The notes under the pieces were generated by a model. The model did no database searches, was not told the origin of the DNA, and saw nothing but the letters and a program-made list of their open reading frames with translations. Position numbers and translations under genes: made by a program. This document shows positions 31,847 through 40,972 of a stretch of 45,726 nt of DNA, piece by piece; position 1 is the stretch's first letter, and every line of letters begins with the position of its first letter. This DNA comes from Phycisphaerae bacterium (lineage in GTDB: Bacteria > Planctomycetota > Phycisphaerae > UBA1845 > PWPN01). The stretch covers positions 1-45,726 of the forward strand of contig JAGNEZ010000052.1 in NCBI GenBank assembly GCA_018003015.1. Direction: 5' to 3'.

Positions 31847-32962
31847 ATGCGGTTCAGTCGCCTGTTTGAGCCTGTTGCCGTGGTTCGCGGCCTGCTCGGT
31901 GTCGTGCTGACCTTCGCGCCGGTGTGCGCGGGGTGTGGGCGTCCGTCGCTTCGCTTTGTGGAACCACCTCGTCTCGAATACCGCATGCTGCCCCCGATGC
32001 CGCTGGGGCTCGGCGGAGCGTATTCCGGCCTGGCCGGGAATACCCTCCTTGTGGCCGGAGGCACGTTCTTCTCGGTGCCGCCCTGGATCGGGGGAGTGAA
32101 GCAGTGGGATGGCCGCGTTTTCGCCCTGGCTCCGGGCGCGGGAGCCTGGGAAATGGTGGGCCGCCTGGGGCCGCCGTTGGCCTACGGGGCCTCCATCACG
32201 ACACCACGCGGCGTGGTGCTGGCCGGCGGCGGCGATGCCCAGCGGCACTTCGACACGGTCCGGCTGCTCACCCTGGCGAACGGGCGAGTACACTTCGATA
32301 CCCTTCCGCCGCTGTCCCGGCCGGCCGCCTATCTCGAGGGAACCCGGCTCGGAGACACCGTCTATGTGGCCGGCGGGCGTTCGGCCCCCGATGCCCCCCA
32401 GGCGATGCGTCGTTTCCTCGCTCTCGATCTGGATCGGCTCGGCGACGGGTGGCGCGAGTTGGAGCCTTGGCCCGGCCCGGCCCGGATCTTCCCTTGTGTG
32501 GTCGGTCAGGATGGCGCGGTCTACGTCTTCAGTGGCGCCGAACTGGTGCCCGGGAAGGACGGATTGTCCGAACGCCGCTACCTGACCGACGCCTACCGAT
32601 ACCGCCCCGGACAGGGATGGAGCCGCATCGCCGACCTGCCTCACGCGGTGGTTGCGGCCCCCGTCGTTGCCTGGGGCGATCGTCAGATCCTGGTCTTCGG
32701 CGGAGATGACGGACGACTGGCCGCCCAGGGCGCTACCCTGGGCAATGGTCATCCGGGCTTCCGGCGTGAAGTCCTTGTCTACGACACCGGGGCAGATGGA
32801 TGGGCGGTCGCACAGGGCTTGCCATCACTTGCGGTGACGACCTCGGCGAGCCTGAGCGGCAGGACGATCCTTATTCCCACGGGCGAAGATCGCCCCGGGC
32901 ATCGGACCGCGACGGTCCTGGCCATCAGGCCGATGACAGGTATCTCTCGCTCAAATCCCTGA
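31847..32962 (+). CDS. Kelch-repeat protein, N-acetylneuraminate epimerase/mutarotase-like
   Basis: A 371-residue exported protein. The N-terminal hydrophobic stretch (VVRGLLGVVLTFAPVCAGC) may be a lipoprotein signal, though Cys rather than Leu is at -3 of the potential lipobox. Kelch blades are shown by repeated GG...Y/W patterns: NTLLVAGGTFF, GVVLAGGGDAQ, DTVYVAGGRSA, GAVYVFSGAEL and QILVFGGDDGR. The start of the mature protein (LPPMPLGLGGAYSGLAG) resembles cyclically permuted sialic acid mutarotases (NanM/YjhT). No other nan gene is visible, so the sugar is uncertain. The start is preceded immediately by GGGAG, an unusually tight spacing. It converges on the coiled-coil gene with 27 bases between stops. 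Confidence 0.82.
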   Translation: MRFSRLFEPVAVVRGLLGVVLTFAPVCAGCGRPSLRFVEPPRLEYRMLPPMPLGLGGAYSGLAGNTLLVAGGTFFSVPPWIGGVKQWDGRVFALAPGAGAWEMVGRLGPPLAYGASITTPRGVVLAGGGDAQRHFDTVRLLTLANGRVHFDTLPPLSRPAAYLEGTRLGDTVYVAGGRSAPDAPQAMRRFLALDLDRLGDGWRELEPWPGPARIFPCVVGQDGAVYVFSGAELVPGKDGLSERRYLTDAYRYRPGQGWSRIADLPHAVVAAPVVAWGDRQILVFGGDDGRLAAQGATLGNGHPGFRREVLVYDTGADGWAVAQGLPSLAVTTSASLSGRTILIPTGEDRPGHRTATVLAIRPMTGISRSNP

Positions 32963-32989
32963 CGGGAGGAGGCTCGACGTTCTGCGGCG

Positions 32990-35194
32990 TCATTTCGCGG
33001 GTGGGGCGATGCCTGCCAGCACTTCCTTGTAAGGCTGAGCTTCCGGGCGATCCTCCTGCCCTTTGAGCGCCCGCTGGTACTGCTGGCGAGCCTGGGCCAG
33101 GTACTGCTGGGCCTCGTCGCCGGTGCTCAGATTGGCCAGCAGGTAGTTGATCGCCCCGAGGTTGGCATGCAGGACCCAGAGCTGCTTGAGCGGGTCGTCC
33201 GCCTGGTTGTAGGTTTCGAGGGCCGATCGAGCGGCCTTGACCGCGGCGGCGTGGGCCTCGTCGGCAGTCGTGCCGGCGGCGTCAGATTTGACGACCGCCT
33301 GGGGCAACTCTGCGGCGTTGGCCCCCTCGGGCAGCAAGCTGGCCTCGGGCTTGACGCCGAGGGTTTCAAGCACCGCGAGCAGTCGGGCGTGCCGTCGCAG
33401 GCTCTCTTCGCGCTGGGCCTGGGTCATCGCTACGACATAGGCCATGTCGCCCTCCAGGGCGATCGCGTGGCCGGCGGTGAACTTGTTGCCCGCGATCAGG
33501 GTCAGGCGTGGGTTGCGTGATTCCGGAGCATTATCCTGGTTCAATCGCTCCGCGTTCTGCATCCGGTTCTCGGCCGCGGCCTTGGCCCGCCGAGCAGCCT
33601 GTTGGCCAGCGCCCTCGGCCAATCCGATCCCCTTGGCGGCCAACTGCTCGGCTTCGAGCAGGGCGGCGATCGCCGCCTTCGCCGCTTCGCCAGCCCGCTC
33701 CGCGAAGGTGGCCTGCTCGGCCTTCAACTGGGCGAGTTGCTTGGTCAGTGTGTCCTGGCGGCGATTGAGCTCGGCGGTCTGCCTTTGGATTTCCTTCAGC
33801 AGGACGTTGTTCGACTCGATCAGCCCTTGTTCGGCCTTGAGATCACTCTGGAGCGCAACCAGGCCCCGCTCTGCGCCCTGATCCCCGGATAACGGGGCGC
33901 TGAGGATGTCGTCCTCGTGTACCGCGTCCGTCTTGGCTCCCTTGATGGCTCCCTGGGCCAGCATGGTCGACTCGCGGAAAGCTGCCCGGTTGGCGGCCGA
34001 CGCGGCGTTGTAGTCCTTGACAAAGTTGTTCAGGGCTGCAGGGTCGGTCGACTTCACGCCCGCATCCTCCAGCTTGAACATCTTCTGCTCGGCTTCCGAG
34101 GCCTGGGCCTGGGCGGCCGCCAGCCGCGTCTGAACGCCCTTGATCTGCTCAGTCAGCTTCGCCACAGTCTTTTCAGCGGCGGCGATGGCCGCCTGCACCT
34201 GGCCCTTCCGTTCGGTGAGCTTGGCGATCTGGGCGTCCAGAGGCTGGGTATTCTCTGCGGATTGTTCGGCGACCTCGGCCTCCGGGGCCTTCTTGGCGGC
34301 CTCGACGGTGGCCGGCTTGGGCGCCTCCTGGTCCCTCTTGCTGCGATGGAGCAGCTTGTTGATCAGACTGCCGAGCCCGCTCTTCTTTGCGCCGGCGGTC
34401 GGCTGGGCCGCGGGTTGCCCCGCGACGGCTTTGGCGGGTTCGTCGACTGAGGCGGCCGGTGCAGCCCCCGTCTGCGACGCCGGCACGCCGGTGTCGTCCA
34501 GATGGACAAGAACATGCTCCTGGCCGAGTTCGCGGGCAATCGAGGTCACCTCCACTTCAAGTCGATTCCAGGCCAGGACGTTCGCGTCGAACTGTTCACG
34601 GGCTTGGTCGGCCAGGGCGATCTGGACGGCGGCCTGACGGCGATTCAGGTCGGCCTGCTGGTAGCACAGAATGGCCTCAAGTCGCGTCGCGGTCGGGTGA
34701 TTCTCACCGGTGGCTTCTCCGTCGCTCAGCCCGCGAGCTTCCTGGACGATCTTGAGGGCCTCGGAAAGCAGGGTGGCATTGCGGTTCAGGCTTTCCTGAA
34801 GCGTCTGGTAGGCCTGAGCGCCCTCCGGTTCGGCGGAGTCGGGCGGAGACACGCCGGCCAATTGAGCATAGGAATTACCCAATTCAGACTCGCGCTCTTT
34901 CTGCTGCTGCAGGGACTGGTCGAAGCTGTTTCGCTCCAGATCCGCGAGCGTCTGCTGCCATTTCTCCGTCGGGACGTCCGCGGGCTGGCTGGCCGACGGT
35001 CCCAGGATGGCCGCAAGCCGGATGTCCGCAGGGTTGTAGTCCCACAACATCCGCTTGGCGATCTCCACCTGGGCATCGATCTGCTTGAAGAGCCTGGCTT
35101 CCGGCGACTGCAGGGGTGAGGCGGTGAACATCCCCACCAAGACGACCGCCAGAATGATGCCGACGATGGCTATGACTGGAGTATATTGCTTCAC
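32990..35194 (-). CDS. Membrane-anchored coiled-coil protein of unknown function
   Basis: A 734-residue protein. One N-terminal membrane helix (VIAIVGIILAVVLVGMF) is followed by about 700 Ala/Gln/Glu-rich residues. Long heptad-like coils are visible: LADQAREQFDANVLAWNRLE, AAIAAAEKTVAKLTEQI, LIESNNVLLKEIQRQTAELN and AALLEAEQLAAKGIGLAEG. They are broken near residues 235-310 by a Pro/Ala/Lys linker. The C-terminal 120 residues look TPR-like (AHAAAVKAARSALETYNQAD and YLAQARQQYQRALKG). GTG 35194 follows GAGGAG by 7 bases. It resembles cell-envelope organisers or adaptors in general form only; no family is recognised. It ends 27 bases from the convergent Kelch gene. Confidence 0.88.
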   Translation of the reverse strand: MKQYTPVIAIVGIILAVVLVGMFTASPLQSPEARLFKQIDAQVEIAKRMLWDYNPADIRLAAILGPSASQPADVPTEKWQQTLADLERNSFDQSLQQQKERESELGNSYAQLAGVSPPDSAEPEGAQAYQTLQESLNRNATLLSEALKIVQEARGLSDGEATGENHPTATRLEAILCYQQADLNRRQAAVQIALADQAREQFDANVLAWNRLEVEVTSIARELGQEHVLVHLDDTGVPASQTGAAPAASVDEPAKAVAGQPAAQPTAGAKKSGLGSLINKLLHRSKRDQEAPKPATVEAAKKAPEAEVAEQSAENTQPLDAQIAKLTERKGQVQAAIAAAEKTVAKLTEQIKGVQTRLAAAQAQASEAEQKMFKLEDAGVKSTDPAALNNFVKDYNAASAANRAAFRESTMLAQGAIKGAKTDAVHEDDILSAPLSGDQGAERGLVALQSDLKAEQGLIESNNVLLKEIQRQTAELNRRQDTLTKQLAQLKAEQATFAERAGEAAKAAIAALLEAEQLAAKGIGLAEGAGQQAARRAKAAAENRMQNAERLNQDNAPESRNPRLTLIAGNKFTAGHAIALEGDMAYVVAMTQAQREESLRRHARLLAVLETLGVKPEASLLPEGANAAELPQAVVKSDAAGTTADEAHAAAVKAARSALETYNQADDPLKQLWVLHANLGAINYLLANLSTGDEAQQYLAQARQQYQRALKGQEDRPEAQPYKEVLAGIAPPAK

Positions 35195-35240
35195 ACTGTA
35201 ACTCCTCGCAGCTCACCCCGCTTTGTCGAGACGGAGGGCT

Positions 35241-35262
35241 ATGGTAGCGATACCAGTACCAT
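35241..35262. promoter_or_regulatory. Inverted repeat ATGGTA-N10-TACCAT upstream of the coiled-coil gene
   Basis: Arms at 35241-35246 and 35257-35262, with an inner GGTA-GCGA-TACC. A minus-strand TTGACG (35281-35276) lies just upstream, but the 17-base-spaced -10 (TACTGG) is poor. Operator-like; weak evidence. Confidence 0.25.
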
Positions 35263-35379
35263 GATTGGGCGTCAGCGTCAACGAGCCCAGGTCCCGGGGA
35301 ATAGGGCTGCCGGCTTGGCTTGGCGGGCCGGCGTCCGGAGGTTCCAGTAGGGCGACCAGTGGAGCGTGTCGCCAGGATA

Positions 35380-36960
35380 CTACTCCGTCTCGATCACCTC
35401 GATTCTCAGTCGGCCGAGATTAAGCCAGGTTGAGGTGACCATGTCCGCGAGCCCGGCGTCTCCGTTGGCGCTGACCGACATGGTGATGTGGCTTGGATCG
35501 ACGTCGGTCTGTCGAAGGGCGGCATCGAGATCCACCCACTCCCCTTCGATCCAGAACTGGCTCCACATGTGGCCGACCAGCACGTGTTGCTGGCCACCGA
35601 ATCCCCCGTCGGCGTAGACCAGCCCCGTGACCACGCGGGTGGGGATGCCCTTGGCTCGCCCCAGGGCGGCCAGGAGAATGCCGTGCTCGCTGCAGTCGCC
35701 TTCTCGGCTGCGGGCGACCTCGCTGGCGGTCGCGAACCCGACGCTGAGATTCTTGCTGTTGATGTGCTCGCTCACGAATCGGGTGAGCTTCTCGCCGAGT
35801 TGTCGTGGATCCTCCTCGTCGCCAGCGGCCTGGTCGGCCAGCTTGCTGACCTCCGCATCCTTCCAGTTGACGGAGGAACTGGCCGAGAGGTAGTCCTCGC
35901 GCTCGCTCGCCGAGAGCTTGGAGGTGGCTTTAGGACCGCTGTGGGCCGACGGGCGCGTGACAACCAAAGTCACGCTGTCATCGTCTTTGGCGGTGACTTT
36001 CTGGATGCTGGTCTCCGGGAAGTCGGGCATCTTGATCTCATCGGTTCCCGGTTTGAGTCCGATCCGGTAGGTGATCTTGCGGACTTCCTTCGGGTCGATT
36101 GACCGGTTCAGCTTGACGAGCATGTTGAGAGTCAATTCGGCCGGGTCATTGTCCGAGGTGGCGACCGCCCGCGAACAAGCCAGCAGTTCGATCGGGATGT
36201 CCATGACGGTCATCTTCATCCGCACGACGTCGCCGCTTTCGGTGACCCAGGTGACGGTTTCCAGATCGCTGCCGCCCAGGCCGAACGTCCCCGGCATGTG
36301 TATCTTCTGCTGGGTTCGGATGGCGTCGACCTTGCGGCCGAACAGGTCCACGGTCTCCGGCCCGATGATCTCGACGCGGGTGGGCAGCAGTTTGGTGGGC
36401 GACAGGGTGGGGTCGTAGATCCCGATCTCGTAGCGGGTACCGGCCTTGAGGCCGTGCTTGAACTGCTCGCGGTAGACCGCCCAGTCCAGCATGGCTCCGG
36501 GGGGAAGGTCATGGACCTTGGTGGGCAATTCCTGGCCAAACTGGCTCTGGCTGATCGATACCTGACCGTCCTTGAAGGTAGCCTTGGTGGTGACCGGGTT
36601 CTTGCCCAGATACTGGGTCTGGGAATAGGAGATTGGGCGCCCGTCGATGGTCTCCCGTGTTTTCTGATCGATGCCCAGTCCGATCTCGACCGATTCTCTG
36701 CGGACGCTTAGCTTCATCTTCGTCCAGCTCTGGATGATGTCGGTGTCCGCCCCCTTGATACGCTTCATCTGAATGTGCATCTGTCCGCACTTGTGCCCGT
36801 TGAGCATGACCGTGTACCACTCATCGGCGAAGACACCGACGGGTGGATTGAGCGGATCGGCGGGCCGGTCGGTGGATATCGGCTCAGCGGCCTTCGACTC
36901 TGCGAGCACGACATTCGGCAACAGCGACACAAGCAGGCCTATGCGCCAGATCGTTTGCAT
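35380..36960 (-). CDS. Exported transglutaminase-like domain protein
   Basis: A 526-residue protein with a signal peptide (WRIGLLVSLLPNVVLAES). Residues about 40-370 form an extended beta-rich region (WYTVMLNGHKCGQMHIQM, TYLIG-type strands). The C-terminal transglutaminase core has Cys423 in REGDCSEHG, His464 in VGHMWSQF and Asp near 479 in EWVDLDAA, the full papain-like triad. Such proteins act as proteases or amidases on periplasmic substrates. ATG 36960 is preferred over a start 41 codons upstream, since it opens the signal peptide and AAGG precedes it. It lies 126 bases downstream of sdhB without a clear promoter of its own; association with respiration is not implied. Confidence 0.88.
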   Translation of the reverse strand: MQTIWRIGLLVSLLPNVVLAESKAAEPISTDRPADPLNPPVGVFADEWYTVMLNGHKCGQMHIQMKRIKGADTDIIQSWTKMKLSVRRESVEIGLGIDQKTRETIDGRPISYSQTQYLGKNPVTTKATFKDGQVSISQSQFGQELPTKVHDLPPGAMLDWAVYREQFKHGLKAGTRYEIGIYDPTLSPTKLLPTRVEIIGPETVDLFGRKVDAIRTQQKIHMPGTFGLGGSDLETVTWVTESGDVVRMKMTVMDIPIELLACSRAVATSDNDPAELTLNMLVKLNRSIDPKEVRKITYRIGLKPGTDEIKMPDFPETSIQKVTAKDDDSVTLVVTRPSAHSGPKATSKLSASEREDYLSASSSVNWKDAEVSKLADQAAGDEEDPRQLGEKLTRFVSEHINSKNLSVGFATASEVARSREGDCSEHGILLAALGRAKGIPTRVVTGLVYADGGFGGQQHVLVGHMWSQFWIEGEWVDLDAALRQTDVDPSHITMSVSANGDAGLADMVTSTWLNLGRLRIEVIETE

Positions 36961-37086
36961 GATGATTACCTTCGACAAGAGCCGTATCTCGTTCGGGACG
37001 TCCCGGGTCGCCGACCCTCGGTTCCTGGCCGCGGTCAGACGCCCTTCTTCTGAGGGTGAACAGGATACCACGGCGGCGTTCATTTC

Positions 37087-37848
37087 TCACCGGTCGAAGA
37101 ACTTGCGGCATGCGTAGGCGGTGATGGCCCGCCCGGTGCGGGCGATGGATTCGGTGAGGGGGATTTCCTTCGGACAGACCTTGACGCAGTTTTGGGCGTT
37201 GCCGCAGGAGCTGAGTCCGCCGGGTCCCATGAGAACCTCGAGCCGCTGGGGGGCGATCGCCTTGCTGGTGGGGTGGGTGTTGTGCAGGGCCACCTGATTG
37301 ATTGCGGCCGGGCCGATGAAGCCCGAGGGTTCGCCGACCTGGGGGCAGGCCTCCAGGCAGCAGCCGCAGCTCATGCACCGGGAGAGGGGGTAGCCGATCT
37401 CCTGTTCCTCGGGTGACACCCGGGCGGGGTGGCCCAGATCATAGTAGCCGTCCACCGGATTCCAGGCCTTGACTTTGGTGAGGTCGGCGAACATGCGCGA
37501 GCGATCGACGATCAGGTCGCGGACCACGGGGAATTTGGTCATCGGCTCGAGCCGGATGACCTCGCCCTCTTCTTTGGTGAGTCTGTCGACCAACGCGGTG
37601 CAGGATTGGCGCACCCGGCCGTTGATGATCATGGTGCATGCCCCGCAAACCTCCTCGAGGCAACTGCACTCCCAAGCCACGGGGGCCACCTTCTCGCCTC
37701 GGGCCGTTCGCCCGATCTCGGCGATGCGCTGCAGACAGGAAATCACGTTCATCTGGGCTTCGTAGGGAATGTCGAAGTCCTGCCAGTAGCTGGCTTGGCC
37801 CGGTCCATCCTGGCGTCGGATCTTGAGCCTGACTCTGCGTTCAGCCAT
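37087..37848 (-). CDS. sdhB: Succinate dehydrogenase/fumarate reductase iron-sulfur subunit
   Basis: A 253-residue membrane-peripheral subunit carrying three clusters: [2Fe-2S] in CSCLEEVCGAC plus RQSC, [4Fe-4S] in CMSCGCCLEACP, and [3Fe-4S] in CGNAQNCVKVCP. It passes electrons from the flavoprotein to quinone or heme. ATG at 37848 is chosen because the beta-grasp start (AERRVRLKI) begins there; the longer frame overlaps the sdhA end. It is the last gene of sdhC-sdhA-sdhB, 64 bases after sdhA. The order matches Bacillus subtilis. The 3Fe-4S region is followed by KEIPLTESIARTGR as expected. Confidence 0.97.
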   Translation of the reverse strand: MAERRVRLKIRRQDGPGQASYWQDFDIPYEAQMNVISCLQRIAEIGRTARGEKVAPVAWECSCLEEVCGACTMIINGRVRQSCTALVDRLTKEEGEVIRLEPMTKFPVVRDLIVDRSRMFADLTKVKAWNPVDGYYDLGHPARVSPEEQEIGYPLSRCMSCGCCLEACPQVGEPSGFIGPAAINQVALHNTHPTSKAIAPQRLEVLMGPGGLSSCGNAQNCVKVCPKEIPLTESIARTGRAITAYACRKFFDR

Positions 37849-37912
37849 GTTCGCTATCCGCCTATCGATCGCTGGTCCTCGGTTTCCGGCCGCGGTCGTG
37901 ACGCATGGACCG

Positions 37913-39892
37913 TCACTTGGCGTCATGGGCCCGCGCCCTGGGTTTGTTCTGTTCCTGCTGCATGGTCCGCCACATCTGCTCGATCACCTCCGCGCCGACC
38001 AGGCCATAGGTGCGTGGTCGCGGCGGGATCAACGACGTATCCACGGCTTCGTAGGAAAGCGTGGTCCCGCCGGGTCGATAGGTGGCGATCGTGGTCTTGA
38101 GCCACTGATCATTCTGCCGGCGGAAAGCCTCACACCACCTGCGGGCCTCGGTGTGAATCTCATCCGGGTCGTCGCTCTTGGGCGGCGGGATGAGACAATC
38201 CGGCTTGAAGTGCGAACCCCGACTCTCGTCCCGGAGCAAGGCGGACCGAGCAATGACCTGAGCGAGGACCAGCATGTCGCCCAGTGCCCGGGCGAAGCTC
38301 AAGCTCTGGTTCATCCACTGGCCGTCGTCGGACAGTTCGAGATGCTGATACCGATGGTTCAGCTCGTCGATCTTGGCCAGGGTCTGCTCGATGGTCCGGT
38401 TGTACCGCACGACCGTGCAACTGGCCGTCATGGTTTGGCCGAGTTCGCGGTGGAGGGTATAGGGGTTCTCCTGGCCCCGGCTGTTGCGGAGTCGATCCTC
38501 CTGGGTCTTGTGTTCGGCCACGGCGGCGTCAAAGAGCGAGGTCGGCAGGTCTGCGGCCGATCCCGCAGGCAGACTGCGCAGCCAGGTATCGATCCCGGGC
38601 GCGACCAGCAACCCTGAGAAGATGCAGCTCAGCAGGGAGTTCGCCCCCAGGCGGTTGGCTCCGTGATATTGGTAGTCGGCTTCGCCAATCGCGAACAGGC
38701 CCCGGATGTTGGTCATGTGGTTGCGCGGCGAAGCTTGGGTCAGTCCGCCGGTCCGGTCGTTCTTCTCGTAGTCGCACCACAGGCCGCCCATGGTGTAGTG
38801 CACCGAAGGGAAGATCCGCATCGGCTCCACTCGGGGATCAACCCCCTGGAACTTCTCGTAGATCTCGATGATGCCGCCCAGTTTCCTGAGCGAGGTCGGC
38901 GGCAGTTCGGTCACATCGAGATAGACACAGTAGGCGCCCTGAACGACCGACAGGCCGAGGTTGACGCAGACATCGAAGATCTCGCGGGTGGCGATGTCGC
39001 GTGGCACGAGGTTGCCGTACTGAGGGTATCGTTCTTCGAGGAAGTACCAGCGCTCGCGGGCGGGGATATCGCGCGGATCGCGGGTGTCGCCCGGCTTGCG
39101 CGGGACCCAGACTCGGCCGCCTTCTCCTCGGGCCGACTCGCTCATCAGCCGGTCCTTGTCCGCCCCGGGGATGGCCGTCGGGTGGACCTGGATGAACTCC
39201 GGATTGGCGTAGCGGGCACCGGCCTTGAAGGCCCGGGTGCCGGCCGCCCCAGTGCACAGAATCGAGTTGGTGCTCTTGCCAAAGACCGCCCCGCAGCCGC
39301 CCGTGGCCAGCACCACGGCATCGGCTCGGAACGCTCGCATCTCCATCGAGCGCAGATCCTGGGCCACGATGCCTCGGCAGTAGCCCCGGTCGTCGATCAC
39401 CGGGCCGAGAAACTCCCATGGTTCGTACAGCGTGACGGTCCCCTCGGCCGTCCATCTGCGCACCTGCTCGTCCAGGGCGTAGAGCAGTTGCTGGCCGGTC
39501 GTCGCACCCGCGAAGGCGGTCCGCTTGTACAGCGTGCCGCCGAATCGCCGAAGGTCGCGGTGCCCTTCCGGGGTGCGGTTGAACATGACCCCAATGCGGT
39601 CCATGAGATCGCAGATCCGCTCACCCCAGTCGCACATCTCCTTGACCGGTGGCTGGTGCTGAAGAAATGCTCCACCGTAGACGGTATCATCGAAGTGCTT
39701 GTACTCGGAATCGCCGAGCGCCCGGGTCACGTGGTTGACCGCGTTGATGCCGCCCTGGGCGCAGACGCTGTGCGACCGCTTGACCGGCACCAAGCTGAGG
39801 AGGTCGACCTGGATGCCGAACTCCGCCAGTTTCATCGTGGCGGCCAGGCCGGCCAGCCCGCCGCCAACCACGACTACCCGTTGCTTTGCCAT
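37913..39892 (-). CDS. sdhA: Succinate dehydrogenase/fumarate reductase flavoprotein subunit
   Basis: A 659-residue flavoprotein. FAD-binding VVGGGLAGLAATMKL begins at residue 8, the covalent-FAD histidine lies in RSHSVCAQGG, and substrate and catalytic segments include HPTAIPG, SESARGEGGRVW, HYTMGGLWCD and AIGEADYQYHGANRLGANSLLS. It oxidises succinate to fumarate (or the reverse). The length and the VCAQGG sequence fit the Bacillus/epsilon-type enzymes rather than proteobacterial SdhA. Its start overlaps the sdhC stop by 19 bases, consistent with translational coupling. Cytoplasmic face of the inner membrane. Confidence 0.98.
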   Translation of the reverse strand: MAKQRVVVVGGGLAGLAATMKLAEFGIQVDLLSLVPVKRSHSVCAQGGINAVNHVTRALGDSEYKHFDDTVYGGAFLQHQPPVKEMCDWGERICDLMDRIGVMFNRTPEGHRDLRRFGGTLYKRTAFAGATTGQQLLYALDEQVRRWTAEGTVTLYEPWEFLGPVIDDRGYCRGIVAQDLRSMEMRAFRADAVVLATGGCGAVFGKSTNSILCTGAAGTRAFKAGARYANPEFIQVHPTAIPGADKDRLMSESARGEGGRVWVPRKPGDTRDPRDIPARERWYFLEERYPQYGNLVPRDIATREIFDVCVNLGLSVVQGAYCVYLDVTELPPTSLRKLGGIIEIYEKFQGVDPRVEPMRIFPSVHYTMGGLWCDYEKNDRTGGLTQASPRNHMTNIRGLFAIGEADYQYHGANRLGANSLLSCIFSGLLVAPGIDTWLRSLPAGSAADLPTSLFDAAVAEHKTQEDRLRNSRGQENPYTLHRELGQTMTASCTVVRYNRTIEQTLAKIDELNHRYQHLELSDDGQWMNQSLSFARALGDMLVLAQVIARSALLRDESRGSHFKPDCLIPPPKSDDPDEIHTEARRWCEAFRRQNDQWLKTTIATYRPGGTTLSYEAVDTSLIPPRPRTYGLVGAEVIEQMWRTMQQEQNKPRARAHDAK

Positions 39893-40653
39893 ACGTGTTG
39901 ACCAACCTCAACTGACTGGTTCCATGCCGCATCCATCGCGGTCGCCGGGGCCGGCTGCCGGGGGGCGGCGTTGGGGTAAGCCAGCATCCCCATCTGGGCA
40001 ATCAGCCCAATCACACCCAGAATCGTGCCGATGACCGCACAGACCACGCCTGCTCGATACTGCGCCTGCCGCCCCACGGTGACGCCCCAGGTGATCAGGA
40101 ACGTCCACAGGCCGGTCCCGAAATGGTAGCATGAGGCCATGATGCCAATCGAGTAGACCGGAATCGACCACCATCGGTGATATTGAATCGCCCAGGCGGC
40201 CGTGGCCGATGCCTGTTCCGGCTCGAACATGGCCCCGGCACCTCCGGGAACGATCTCGCCAAACCAGTGCACGTGCCACAGGTGCACCAGGATGAAAACC
40301 AGCACGATGAGTCCGGTGATCCGTTGCAGGGTGTATCGCCAGTTGCACCAGAAGGGATAGAGGTGAACGTTGGGTCTGCTCTCTCGCCAGATCATGACGC
40401 CCAGTGCGGCGTGGAATGCCAGGGGCAGGAAGATGAACAGAATCTCCGCCGGGACCAGGAACACGCCTAGGGCGTGAATTCGGTCCACCGCGGCCTGGAA
40501 ACGGTCCCCTCCCCCACGGCTGAGCACAATCATGGAATTGACGCACAGGTGAAACACCAGGAAAGTACCGATCGGGACGACGCCGGTCAGCGAATGCAGC
40601 CTGCGGAGCAGAAATTCGTTCAAATTGGGAGTCTGTGACTTGGTGGTATCCAC
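39874..40653 (-). CDS. sdhC: Succinate dehydrogenase cytochrome b subunit
   Basis: A 259-residue integral-membrane anchor of the single-subunit, Bacillus-type cytochrome b558 family. At least five helices are visible: VVPIGTFLVFHLCVNSMIVL, VFLVPAEILFIFLPLAFHAALG, ITGLIVLVFILVHLWHVHW, VYSIGIMASCYHFGTGLW and VVCAVIGTILGVIGLIAQMG. His residues in FHLCV, AFHA, VHLWHVHW and SCYHFG are placed as heme ligands would be. GTG 40653 is chosen: GAGGAG lies 9 bases upstream and the predicted promoter lies within the longer frame that starts at 40728. It is first in sdhCAB. No sdhD is present, as expected. Confidence 0.95.
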   Translation of the reverse strand: MDTTKSQTPNLNEFLLRRLHSLTGVVPIGTFLVFHLCVNSMIVLSRGGGDRFQAAVDRIHALGVFLVPAEILFIFLPLAFHAALGVMIWRESRPNVHLYPFWCNWRYTLQRITGLIVLVFILVHLWHVHWFGEIVPGGAGAMFEPEQASATAAWAIQYHRWWSIPVYSIGIMASCYHFGTGLWTFLITWGVTVGRQAQYRAGVVCAVIGTILGVIGLIAQMGMLAYPNAAPRQPAPATAMDAAWNQSVEVGQHVWQSNG

Positions 40654-40701
40654 CGGAAACTGCTCCTCTGCCGGAACGGGCCGGAGAATCGTGACCGGAG
40701 C

Positions 40702-40730
40702 ATTATAGATGGCGTTCCGACAAGCCACAA
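40702..40730 (-). promoter_or_regulatory. Sigma-70-like promoter of the sdhCAB operon
   Basis: Minus strand TTGTGG (40730-40725), 17-base spacer, perfect TATAAT (40707-40702). Transcription would begin near 40695, about 42 bases before the GTG at 40653. The rest of the 319-base gap to the antiporter stop (40973) shows no further feature. Confidence 0.6.
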
Positions 40731-40972
40731 TGCACGCCCCAGGGCCTGCCGGCGGCCTCTCAGGGGCTGAAGCTCGATCCGATCGTTGGACAGGGCTTGG
40801 TGCGTTGGCATACGGTGGGGTGTGGATCGCGTCAGATCGCGAAGGGCCCGGGCTTCATGCGATGTCAGCCAGATTGTCCTTCGGATGGCGGTTGGCTGGG
40901 CAGGCCGTCAAGCGTTCTTGGGGCCGAGAGCCGCGCCGGTCCTCGGGTGGCGGGTTCAGGCCCGAACGACGG

